Source: Anaerolineales bacterium
GTDB taxonomy: Bacteria > Chloroflexota > Anaerolineae > Anaerolineales > UBA6663
DNA length: 9,956 nucleotides
NCBI GenBank assembly: GCA_016789245.1
Contig: JAEURM010000052.1
Coordinates: forward strand, 1 to 9,956
Direction: 5' to 3'
Each line of letters starts with the position of its first letter. Positions within the stretch are counted from its first letter, which is position 1. Of this stretch, positions 1-6,012 are shown piece after piece. The translations under genes were made by a program, and so were the position numbers. The notes under the pieces are model-generated. The model ran no database searches and was not told where the DNA came from. It saw only the letters and a program-made list of their open reading frames with translations.

Positions 1-1
1 C

Positions 2-538
2 AGTTACCAATTTCCAAATCGGAACCCCAACCCAAATTATTGGAACGAAACCAACTGCGCCAGCAACATTACCATTGCAGACCCCAAACTAGGCGCTCTG
101 GCAGATAACGGCGGTTATGCGCCCACCCGCGCGCTGTTAGCCGGAAGCCCAGCCCTCAACACCGCCAACGCCACGTACTGCCCCGCCACAGACCAGCGCG
201 GCGCAACGCGCAGTTTGGGCGGCGCGTGTGATGCGGGCGCATATGAAGTGATTACTAAGCTGGCCATTTCGCCGCTGGTGGTGGCTGTGAGTGACCCGGC
301 TTTTGTGTTGGTGGTGCAGGGGGATGGCTTCAACGGCAGTAGCCAAATTGAGTGGAACGGCGCACCGCTCACCACTGAGTTCGGCAACCGATTCATGGTG
401 CGTGCCACTGTTGCTCCGGCCACTTTCAGCACGCCGGGCAACTACCCTATCACCGTTAGTGGCTCCCCGCTCACCTCCGCCACCGTGCAAGTGTGGCCCA
501 CGGCCCAGCGGTTGTACTTGCCCGTAGTGCGGCGTTAG
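2..538 (+). CDS. Secreted beta-helix/choice-of-anchor type protein, C-terminal part (5' truncated by window)
   Basis: The reading frame is open from base 2 to the TAG at 536-538, so only the last 178 residues are present and the start lies upstream. The visible part begins with an Asn/Pro-rich stretch, then the pattern DPKLGALADNGG followed by TRALLAGSPALNTA, CPATDQRG and GACDAGAYE. This is the typical end of the secreted CSLREA / choice-of-anchor Q proteins that fold as right-handed parallel beta-helices. After it comes a domain of about 80 residues (DPAFVLVVQGDGF, IEWNGAPL, PGNYPITVSG) that resembles an IPT/TIG immunoglobulin-like fold. The protein stops at QRLYLPVVRR, and the protease encoded at 6114-9080 ends almost the same way. 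Enzymatic function cannot be inferred; an extracellular or surface structural or adhesive role is likely. Family recognition is from motif memory, not from a search. The transcript converges with cysS. Confidence 0.85.
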   Translation, partial: SYQFPNRNPNPNYWNETNCASNITIADPKLGALADNGGYAPTRALLAGSPALNTANATYCPATDQRGATRSLGGACDAGAYEVITKLAISPLVVAVSDPAFVLVVQGDGFNGSSQIEWNGAPLTTEFGNRFMVRATVAPATFSTPGNYPITVSGSPLTSATVQVWPTAQRLYLPVVRR

Positions 539-546
539 AGCCCAAC

Positions 547-578
547 AAAAAAATAGCGCAGGCTTCAAGCCTGCGCTA
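547..578 (-). terminator. Rho-independent terminator of cysS
   Basis: Bases 554-565 (TAGCGCAGGCTT) and 567-578 (AAGCCTGCGCTA) are perfect inverse complements, giving a 10-12 bp GC-rich stem. Read on the minus strand the stem is followed by seven T residues (547-553), the classical intrinsic terminator, 35 bases after the cysS stop codon. On the plus strand no T-run follows, so termination of the upstream beta-helix gene by this hairpin would be weaker. The same palindrome core recurs in a different form at 9132-9164. Confidence 0.85.
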
Positions 579-612
579 CGGGTGTTACGCTAACGTCAAC
601 GTCTGCTTTGTT

Positions 613-2064
613 TTAGCCCAGCTTCCACGTCGTGCCGCTCTTGCCGTCTTCCAGCGTCACGCCAATTTCTTTCAGCCGGTCACGGATTTTATCGGAGGCG
701 GCAAAATCTTTGCGCGTGCGGGCTTCGGCGCGCATTTCAATCAACAGCCGGATCAGGTCGGCTTCACGCTCGGCGTTGGCCGCGCCGCCAGCCGTGCCTT
801 CTTGTGGCAGAATGCCCAACACTTGCCCGGCCAGTTCTTCATACAGCGCGTTCACCGCTTCCAGCGCGCCGCGCCCGGTGGCTGGCTCAGCCGCCAAAAG
901 CGTATTTGTTAATTTCGCCAAATCAAAAATTACGCTCACCGCCACCGGAATATTGAAATCATCATTCATCGCTTCCACAAAACGTTGTTTCATATCCGTC
1001 AGCTCGGCGGAAAGCGCCTCCGCGCCGCCCTCGGGCAGGTTGGGGGAGCGCAGGCGTTCCCGCAGGGCCAGCGCCGGGTTAACGGCGCGCTCCCAGCCTT
1101 TGGTGGCCGCTTCTAGCGCATCTTCTGAAAAATCAATCGGACTGCGGTAGTGAGCAGTGAACGTGAAGAAGCGAATGGATTCCGGCTTATACTTTTTCAC
1201 CGCGTCTTTGATGCCGAGTACATTGCCCAAGCTCTTGCTCATCTTCACGCCATCTAGCGTGAGGGAGCCGCCCAGCAACCAATAATTGGCAAACGGCTTA
1301 CCATTGGCCGCTTCGCTCTGGGCAATCTCGCACTCGTTGTGCGGGAAGATGTTATCCACGCCGCCGCCGTGAATATCAAACGTCTCACCCAAATACTTGC
1401 TGGCCATGGCGGAGCATTCAATGTGCCAGCCCGGGTACCCCCAACCCCACGGACTGGGCCACTTGAGGATGTGTTCCGGCGGCGCGAGTTTCCACAGCGC
1501 AAAATCTTCCGGGTGGCGTTTTTCTTCGCGCACGGCCACGCGGGTGCCTTCTTCCGCTTCTTCCACCTTGCGGCCAGAAAGTTTGCCGTATTCTGGGAAG
1601 GAGCGCACTTCAAAATACACCGAGCCGTTCACTTCGTACGCGTGGCCTTTTTCAATCAGCGTCTTGATGATTTCAATTTGCTCCGGCACATGGGCGGAGG
1701 CACGCGGCGAAATATCGGGCCGCTGAACGCCGAGCGCGTCCATATCATCAAAGTAAGAGCGTTGGTAGCGCTCCACCACTTCCATCGGCTCAATGCGCTC
1801 CCGCGCCGCGCCTTTGAGAATCCGGTCTTCCCCAGAATCTAAAATGTGGCCCACGTCCGTAATGTTTTGCACGTAGCGCACGCGGTAGCCAGAGTACCGC
1901 AAGAAGCGCACAATCGTATCAAACGAAATGTAGTTGCGCGCGTGGCCGATGTGGGCATGGTCATACACCGTTGGCCCGCACACATAAATGTGGATGCGGC
2001 CTTCCACCATCGGCTTGAATTCTTCCTTGCGGCGCGAAAGGGTGTTGTAAAGAGTAAGTGGCAT
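613..2064 (-). CDS. cysS: Cysteinyl-tRNA synthetase (EC 6.1.1.16)
   Basis: This 483-residue class I aminoacyl-tRNA synthetase charges tRNA-Cys with cysteine in the cytoplasm. The N-terminus has the usual [16 protein letters not shown] and [16 protein letters not shown], with the HIGH motif at residues 38-41. The KMSKS motif is at 274-278 ([11 protein letters not shown]). The zinc ligands known for the family are in place: C29, C217 (WHIECS), H242 and E246. The zinc loop reads [10 protein letters not shown] rather than the commoner PHHENEIAQS, but both ligands are kept. The C-terminal DALR-like helical region and the small tail ([13 protein letters not shown] ... GTTWKLG) are complete, so the length is normal. 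The ATG at 2062-2064 gives the canonical N-terminus; no clear Shine-Dalgarno sequence precedes it. It lies 111 bases downstream of the PIN/TRAM gene and is probably co-transcribed with it at least in part. Confidence 0.98.
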   Translation of the reverse strand: MPLTLYNTLSRRKEEFKPMVEGRIHIYVCGPTVYDHAHIGHARNYISFDTIVRFLRYSGYRVRYVQNITDVGHILDSGEDRILKGAARERIEPMEVVERYQRSYFDDMDALGVQRPDISPRASAHVPEQIEIIKTLIEKGHAYEVNGSVYFEVRSFPEYGKLSGRKVEEAEEGTRVAVREEKRHPEDFALWKLAPPEHILKWPSPWGWGYPGWHIECSAMASKYLGETFDIHGGGVDNIFPHNECEIAQSEAANGKPFANYWLLGGSLTLDGVKMSKSLGNVLGIKDAVKKYKPESIRFFTFTAHYRSPIDFSEDALEAATKGWERAVNPALALRERLRSPNLPEGGAEALSAELTDMKQRFVEAMNDDFNIPVAVSVIFDLAKLTNTLLAAEPATGRGALEAVNALYEELAGQVLGILPQEGTAGGAANAEREADLIRLLIEMRAEARTRKDFAASDKIRDRLKEIGVTLEDGKSGTTWKLG

Positions 2065-2083
2065 AGTCGTTGGCTTTAGTCTG

Positions 2084-2110
2084 AATAGAAACGCGCCCTT
2101 CGACGGCGCG
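2084..2110 (-). promoter_or_regulatory. Hairpin with weak T-tract between PIN/TRAM gene and cysS
   Basis: On the minus strand CGCGCC (2110-2105) pairs with GGCGCG (2097-2092) across a 7-base loop and is followed by TTTCTATT (2091-2084). It sits 20-46 bases before the cysS start codon. It could be a weak terminator separating cysS from the PIN/TRAM gene or an attenuator in the cysS leader. The T-tract is interrupted, so termination is uncertain. No convincing -35/-10 pair for cysS was seen in 2065-2175. Confidence 0.35.
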
Positions 2111-2175
2111 ACTTGCTTCCAGAAAAAGGTGTTAGTGGAAGAAACGCCGCTTCGCTCAGGGTGCTTGCTCTTGAA

Positions 2176-3258
2176 TTAATTGCGCGAACGCTCCGGGGTG
2201 GTTACCAGATTCTCAGGCCGCGCAAAAATCATGCGGCCCGCCGTGGTTTGGAAAATTTTGGTCACCACTACGTTCAAGGTGCCATTCATGTAGCGGCGGC
2301 CTTCATCCACCACCACCATGGTGCCATCATCCAAATAGCCCACGCCTTGGTTCATTTCTTTGCCTTCTTGGATGATTCTCACCGTCAGGCCTTCGCCGGG
2401 CAAAAGCACCGCCTTCACCGCATTCGCCAACTCATTGATGTTGAGCACGGTGACGCCCTGAATTTGTGCGACGTGGTTGAGATTATAGTCATTAGTGATG
2501 ACGGCGCAGTTGAGTTGCTTGGCAAGGCTCACCAGTTTGTCATCCACTTCGCGCACGCTGGGCGCGTCCATATCCGTGATTTTAATGGGCACGGTAGCTT
2601 CTTTTTGCAGTTGGTTGAGCACATCTAAGCCGCGCCGCCCCCGGTTGCGCCGGAGCGTATCCGCCGAATCGGCGATGTGTTGCAGTTCATTCAGTACAAA
2701 TTTGGGCACGAGGATGGTGCCAGAAATAAAGCCGGTTTTGGCAATATCGGCAATGCGGCCATCAATAATCACACTGGTATCCAGCAGAACACTGCGGCCA
2801 TCATTCTGCGCGCCCGCACCCTCGGCCGCCATGCGGCCCGGCAAACGCCCACGGAACAAGGAGAAAATATCCCGCTGGCGGAGCATAAACATGGAAATGC
2901 CCAACCACGAAAACACAATGGCACCCACAAACGGCAGAATTTGCCCAAACGGTGCGGGTAAAAGTGAGAGCGGGTAAGCCAGTAAGCTGGCAATGAGCAA
3001 CCCCACAATGAGCCCCACCATGCCAGAAACCAGCACGGAGGCGGGTAATTCTCCAATGCGTTTGCGGATGAAATTGGCTGGCCGGGTGGTGAAGTATGGG
3101 GTGAGGATAAGGCCAGCCAACGCCCCCACCAGTACAAACGCCAGCGCCACGGGCTCTGCAGAAACTTCGGCCAGCCGCGCCCAATTTACGCCGGCATAAA
3201 ACCCGCCAATACCCAAACCAATCATACCCAATAGACGAAAAATAAATTCAACGCTCAC
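2176..3258 (-). CDS. Membrane-anchored PIN/TRAM domain protein (YacL-type)
   Basis: A protein of 360 residues from the GTG at 3256-3258. The N-terminal third holds four hydrophobic segments (approximately residues 2-24, 36-56, 72-98 and 107-127), so it is an integral membrane protein with the rest in the cytoplasm. Residues about 155-285 form a PIN nuclease domain: VLLDTSVIIDGRI (Asp160), VLNELQHIAD (Glu191), DDKLVSLAKQL (Asp239/240) and ITNDYNLN (Asp257) supply the acidic metal-binding residues. Residues about 290-350 (EGLTVRIIQEGKEMNQGVGYLDDGTMVVV) are a TRAM domain, an RNA-binding fold. The family is thought to be an RNA-directed nuclease, but its substrate is not established. A GTG at 3306 would add 16 residues. 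I prefer 3258 because GGGAG lies 8 bases before it, the protein then starts MSVEFIFRLLGM as relatives do, and the longer version would run through a strong hairpin. Confidence 0.93.
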   Translation of the reverse strand: MSVEFIFRLLGMIGLGIGGFYAGVNWARLAEVSAEPVALAFVLVGALAGLILTPYFTTRPANFIRKRIGELPASVLVSGMVGLIVGLLIASLLAYPLSLLPAPFGQILPFVGAIVFSWLGISMFMLRQRDIFSLFRGRLPGRMAAEGAGAQNDGRSVLLDTSVIIDGRIADIAKTGFISGTILVPKFVLNELQHIADSADTLRRNRGRRGLDVLNQLQKEATVPIKITDMDAPSVREVDDKLVSLAKQLNCAVITNDYNLNHVAQIQGVTVLNINELANAVKAVLLPGEGLTVRIIQEGKEMNQGVGYLDDGTMVVVDEGRRYMNGTLNVVVTKIFQTTAGRMIFARPENLVTTPERSRN

Positions 3259-3271
3259 AGCCAGTACTCCC
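3259..3271 (-). promoter_or_regulatory. Shine-Dalgarno site fixing the PIN/TRAM start
   Basis: GGGAG at 3271-3267 (minus strand) is separated by 8 bases from the GTG at 3258-3256. The alternative GTG at 3306 has no comparable site at the right spacing. This decides the start chosen for the PIN/TRAM gene. Confidence 0.6.
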
Positions 3272-3316
3272 AATAAAAACAGATGAGTAACCGGACGAGT
3301 CCGCACTCATCTGTTT
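3272..3316 (-). terminator. Terminator-like hairpin immediately upstream of the PIN/TRAM gene
   Basis: AAACAGATGAGT (3316-3305, minus strand) is the exact inverse complement of ACTCATCTGTTT (3288-3277), a perfect 12-bp stem. The interior carries a second small stem (CGGAC/GTCCG at 3303-3299 and 3296-3292). On the minus strand the 3' arm runs into TTTTTATT, as in an intrinsic terminator, and the ribosome binding site of the PIN/TRAM gene begins right after it. It may be an attenuator controlling that gene, or the terminator of transcripts arriving from the DUF2200 side. The structure is certain by eye; its function is inferred. Confidence 0.6.
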
Positions 3317-3534
3317 AGAGTTCGTAATAGCGGGCGTTCAGCGAGATAAATGCAAAAACGGCTAGCCGACTAACGATAAAGCGCTGAAGGTGGCATTGGC
3401 GAACTGGAAACGAATGAAAACAGAATAAATCCGGTGGGATGCGGTTCAGGAGAATAATGAATAATAAAGTGAACCGTATCTAACGTAATGCTAGCACAAC
3501 CCTAAAGCCCACGTCAATTAGAAAATGAAGAAAG
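3317..3534 (-). other. AT-rich non-coding leader with inverted repeats
   Basis: No plausible coding region was seen in these 218 bases on either strand. They contain several inverted repeats: CGGTTCA (3442-3448) with TGAACCG (3470-3476); TTCAGCG (3337-3343) with CGCTGAA (3382-3388); and inside the latter the palindrome CGGCTAGCCG (3359-3368), followed on the minus strand by TTTTT. With the promoter at 3488-3517 and the hairpin at 3272-3316, this would form a 5' untranslated region of about 220 nt for the PIN/TRAM gene. I do not recognise a known riboswitch class in it. Confidence 0.4.
3488..3517 (-). promoter_or_regulatory. Candidate sigma-70-type promoter for the PIN/TRAM gene
   Basis: On the minus strand TTGACG (3517-3512, five of six matches to TTGACA) is followed after 18 bases by TAGCAT (3493-3488, four of six matches to TATAAT). 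Transcription would start near 3481, leaving a leader of about 220 nt before the GTG at 3258. It lies just downstream of the DUF2200 stop codon, consistent with separate transcription of the PIN/TRAM gene and possibly cysS. Confidence 0.45.
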
Positions 3535-3894
3535 TTATTGCCGCAGAATTTTCTCCATCGTCTTGCCTTTGGCCAATTCATCAATCAGCTTATCTAAATA
3601 GCGGATTTTCTTCATCAATGGGTCTTCAATCTCTTCTATGCGAACGCCACAAATTACGCCTGTGATCTGTGAAGCATTTGGATTCAGGGCTGGCGCTTGT
3701 GCAAAAAAGGTCGCTAAATCGTTTTCTTGTTTGATTTGTTTTTGTAGGCCGGCTTGGGTATAGCCCGTGAGCCAGCAAATAATTTGGTCAACTTCTTTTT
3801 TCGTGCGGTTTTTGCGTTCTGCCTTTTCCACGTACAGTGGATATATACTGGCGAATTTATATCCAAAAACCCGCGCATTAGATTTTTCATTCAT
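3535..3894 (-). CDS. DUF2200 family protein
   Basis: A soluble protein of 119 residues matching the DUF2200 family pattern over its full length: [77 protein letters not shown] and the end MEKILRQ. The biochemical role of the family is unknown; no catalytic residues can be named. The ATG at 3892-3894 has an AGGAG at 3907-3903, 8 bases away, which is the best ribosome binding site in the cluster. The gene is noticeably AT-richer than its neighbours: two 60-base stretches counted by hand (3541-3600 and 3721-3780) are 40% and 45% GC, against 67% in a radA stretch (4681-4740). This suggests acquisition from elsewhere. A radA-derived reading frame upstream ends with a TGA that overlaps this ATG (ATGA). 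Confidence 0.88.
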   Translation of the reverse strand: MNEKSNARVFGYKFASIYPLYVEKAERKNRTKKEVDQIICWLTGYTQAGLQKQIKQENDLATFFAQAPALNPNASQITGVICGVRIEEIEDPLMKKIRYLDKLIDELAKGKTMEKILRQ

Positions 3895-3918
3895 GGCGAA
3901 AACTCCTGATGGTTTTGC

Positions 3919-3936
3919 TGGGCGTGAAAACGCCCA
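3919..3936 (-). repeat. Small perfect hairpin upstream of the DUF2200 gene
   Basis: TGGGCGT (3919-3925) and ACGCCCA (3930-3936) form a 7-bp stem around a 4-base loop (GAAA on the plus strand, TTTC on the minus strand). It ends 12 bases before the AGGAG of the DUF2200 gene. No T-run follows on either strand, so it is not a standard terminator; it might stabilise the message or affect translation. Confidence 0.4.
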
Positions 3937-3983
3937 ACTAAGTTTGATACCGCCGCTAGCTGTATAGATCCCTGCTTTATTAG

Positions 3984-4021
3984 CACCGCTTCCCGCAGGT
4001 GGCGGGCTTGCACAATCTCTA
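3984..4021 (-). repeat. Degenerate second copy of the radA 3' end (repeat B)
   Basis: Bases 3991-4021 match radA bases 4552-4582 at 29 of 31 positions, and 3984-3990 match 4536-4542 exactly, with nine bases missing from this copy between the two blocks. In the radA frame it reads [11 protein letters not shown] then VLIK; radA itself ends [18 protein letters not shown], so exactly three codons are missing. The final L, I and K codons differ from radA only synonymously. The stop codon after LIK is replaced by CAG, and the frame runs on to a TGA at 3893-3891 that overlaps the DUF2200 start codon. It is a gene remnant or target duplication, not a working radA. Confidence 0.85.
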
Positions 4022-4035
4022 TTTCGGCCGCTTTA

Positions 4036-4494
4036 CTAAATCTCAACGCCGGGCAGGCCAGTGGCACCTAACAGCAATGAAAGTTCCCCGGCGTGGGGCA
4101 AATCATGGTCAAGTAGTCCCCAAATGGTCTGCGTGATGAGGGCTTCCTCCTCGGGAAAAACGTCTGTGGCTGAACCGCGCATTAGATAATCCGTGATGAA
4201 GCGCCAAGTCAATTCCAGCCCGTGCAGGATTTCGGCGGCAGTGCGGGGTGGGTGAGCGTCTTCCCATTGGAGTAGCGGCTTTAATTCCGCCGCCGCCTCG
4301 CCGAGAGTGCGATGCAGATGCAAGGCTCGCCCAAAGACGATGTGTTGCGCAATTTCGCCGGGCGTCCGCAGGCTGGGTATAAGCCGCCGTTGCAGTTGCT
4401 CATCAGTAAGAGGTGCGATGGCACGTTTGATGGCCGTTTGATAGTCTAACCAACTTTCGAAGACACGCGTTTCTGCGATTGTTGCTCGTATCAT
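4036..4494 (-). CDS. DinB superfamily (DfsB/YfiT-like) metal-binding protein
   Basis: A protein of 152 residues, all-alpha in character, of the DinB four-helix-bundle type. Expected metal ligands are visible: H51 in TPGEIAQHIVFGRAL, and H130 and H134 in LLDHDLPHAGELSLLLG near the C-terminus. In this superfamily three histidines bind a divalent metal, and several members are thiol (bacillithiol or mycothiol) transferases; the substrate here is unknown. The ATG at 4492-4494 has AGGA at 4508-4505, 10 bases away. The start lies 29 bases after the radA stop, so the two genes are probably co-transcribed. The gene is bracketed by two copies of the radA 3' end (4536-4582 and 3984-4021), which suggests that it was inserted behind radA. 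Confidence 0.82.
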   Translation of the reverse strand: MIRATIAETRVFESWLDYQTAIKRAIAPLTDEQLQRRLIPSLRTPGEIAQHIVFGRALHLHRTLGEAAAELKPLLQWEDAHPPRTAAEILHGLELTWRFITDYLMRGSATDVFPEEEALITQTIWGLLDHDLPHAGELSLLLGATGLPGVEI

Positions 4495-4523
4495 TTGCTA
4501 TGTTTCCTGTGTTTTGGCTGGAC

Positions 4524-5933
4524 TCACTTAATCAACACCGCTTCCAGCGCCTCCCGCAAGTGGCGGGCTTGCACAATTTCTAGGCCGTTGGGCAGGGCTT
4601 CTGTGCCTTTGCGGAAACTGCGCGGCACAATGACTTTGCGGAAGCCCAACTGCTTGGCCTCCCGCAGGCGTTGCGGCAACTGGCTCACGGCGCGGAGTTC
4701 GCCGCTCAAACCTATCTCGCCCACCAAGGCGCAATCCGCCAGCACGGCCCTATCTTGCGCGGAGGACGTAATGGCGGCGGCAATGGCTAAATCGGCGGCG
4801 GGTTCATCAATCCGCAAGCCGCCCACCACGTTTACAAAGATATCTTGATCTACCAAGCGCACGCCACAGCGCCGTTGAAGCACGGCCGTAATCATCATCA
4901 CGCGGTATAAATCTGCGCCGTTAGGCGTGCGGCGCGGGTTGTTTTGTTGCGTGGAGCTAGTGAGGCCTTGCACTTCCACCAAAATGGGCCGCGTGCCTTC
5001 CATCGTCACCGCAATCGCGGAACCGGGCACGTTCACCATGCGCTCTGCCAAAAACACTTCGGAGGGGTTGTTCACTTCGCTCATGCCCGCGCCCGTCATT
5101 TCAAACACGCCCACTTCTGAAGTAGCGCCGAAGCGATTTTTAGCCGCGCGCAGGAGCCGGTAGGCTTGGTAACGGTCACCTTCCAGTTGAAGCACCGTAT
5201 CCACAATGTGCTCTAGCACGCGCGGGCCAGCGATGGTGCCTTCTTTAGTGACGTGACCGATGAGAAACACGGCGATGCCAGAAGTTTTGGCGAGTTCTTG
5301 AAGCCGCGCCGCACACTCGCGCACTTGGCTCACGGAGCCGGCGGTGGACTCTAAGCCTTGCACATGCACGGTTTGAATCGAATCTATGATGAGCAAGCGC
5401 GGTTTGATTTGATGAATGTGTTCGAGGATGGCGTCTAAACTGGTTTCGGTGAGTAACAGTAATTGCTCAGTTTCTAAGGCCTGCATCAACGGTGATTTTT
5501 CATCGCCCGCTTCTTCGGCCAGCCGCGCGGCGCGCATCTTGATCTGCCGTTCCGACTCTTCGCCGGAGACATACAGCACACACTGCACCTTCGCCATTTC
5601 CATTGCCATTTGCAGCATCAGCGTGGATTTGCCAATGCCCGGGTCACCGCCCACCAACACTAAAGAACCCGGCACAATGCCGCCGCCCAGCACGCGCGCA
5701 AATTCGCTGATGGGCAGGGGCCAGCGCGCATCGCTTTCGCCTTCAATTTGTTTGAGCGTTTTAGGGGTGGAGCGTGCGCCGCCCGTTAGCCCCCGCGCCG
5801 GAACTTTGCCCGGCTCGGCCACCGTTTCTTCCGTCATGGAGCCGTAAGCCCCGCACTGCGGGCACTTGCCAAAGTAGCGCGGCGTCACGCGTCCACAGTT
5901 CTGGCAGATGTATTGCGTCTTGGTTTTGGGCAT
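4524..5933 (-). CDS. radA: DNA repair protein RadA (Sms)
   Basis: A 469-residue cytoplasmic ATPase of the RecA fold that helps process branched recombination intermediates as a helicase-like partner of RecA. Domain order: a zinc finger with C10, C13, C24 and C27; the RecA-like core with Walker A GGDPGIGKST (95-104), Walker B LLIIDSIQT (180-188) and the RadA-specific KNRFG motif (265-269); then a Lon protease-like C-terminal domain (about 340-469, including DIFVNVVGGLRIDEPAADLA). Length and motifs are normal, so the gene appears intact. The ATG at 5931-5933 is preceded by AAAGGA with 6 bases spacing and by an extended -10 promoter. It heads the minus-strand cluster. Its last 47 bases contain the sequence duplicated at 3984-4021. 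Confidence 0.98.
   Translation of the reverse strand: MPKTKTQYICQNCGRVTPRYFGKCPQCGAYGSMTEETVAEPGKVPARGLTGGARSTPKTLKQIEGESDARWPLPISEFARVLGGGIVPGSLVLVGGDPGIGKSTLMLQMAMEMAKVQCVLYVSGEESERQIKMRAARLAEEAGDEKSPLMQALETEQLLLLTETSLDAILEHIHQIKPRLLIIDSIQTVHVQGLESTAGSVSQVRECAARLQELAKTSGIAVFLIGHVTKEGTIAGPRVLEHIVDTVLQLEGDRYQAYRLLRAAKNRFGATSEVGVFEMTGAGMSEVNNPSEVFLAERMVNVPGSAIAVTMEGTRPILVEVQGLTSSTQQNNPRRTPNGADLYRVMMITAVLQRRCGVRLVDQDIFVNVVGGLRIDEPAADLAIAAAITSSAQDRAVLADCALVGEIGLSGELRAVSQLPQRLREAKQLGFRKVIVPRSFRKGTEALPNGLEIVQARHLREALEAVLIK
4536..4582 (-). repeat. radA 3' end, parent copy of the duplicated sequence (repeat A)
   Basis: This coding segment of radA ([15 protein letters not shown]) is the counterpart of the imperfect copy at 3984-4021. 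Both copies keep the small dyad CCCGC/GCGGG. They lie in the same orientation about 550-560 bases apart, with the DinB gene between them. Confidence 0.85.
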
Positions 5934-5939
5934 AGCACA

Positions 5940-5961
5940 TCCTTTCTATTTGATTATAGCA
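5940..5961 (-). promoter_or_regulatory. Extended -10 promoter and ribosome binding site of radA
   Basis: On the minus strand TGCTATAAT (5961-5953) combines a perfect TATAAT with the TGn extension; no -35 box is evident, which fits an extended -10 promoter. Transcription would start near 5946. The Shine-Dalgarno AAAGGA (5945-5940) follows at once, 6 bases before the ATG, so the leader is only about 13 nt. Confidence 0.65.
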
Positions 5962-6012
5962 AATTGCTGGGCGTTTTTATGGGATTGGGTTTTGTAGATG
6001 TGTGGCGGATTT

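Noticed and set aside
506..538. LPXTG-type sortase signal in the LPVVRR / LPMVRR tails
   Set aside because: There is no Thr-Gly after LPx and no hydrophobic membrane segment behind the motif; it is the extreme C-terminus. It is reported instead as a distinct shared tail.
1339..1842. Long plus-strand frames opposite cysS (also 632-1150 and 1397-1726)
   Set aside because: Shadow frames caused by the GC-rich codon pattern of cysS on the other strand; no ribosome binding sites and no family resemblance.
3277..3316. Possible hammerhead-type ribozyme (AGATGAGT next to a GGAC/GTCC stem)
   Set aside because: The conserved CTGATGA and GAAA core is incomplete: the sequence reads CAGATGAG and no GAAA follows the GGAC stem, so only a plain hairpin is supported.
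3891..4035. A small functional gene encoded by the radA-like frame between the DinB and DUF2200 genes
   Set aside because: No convincing start codon with a ribosome binding site, and the sequence is best explained as a duplicated radA end that lost its stop codon.
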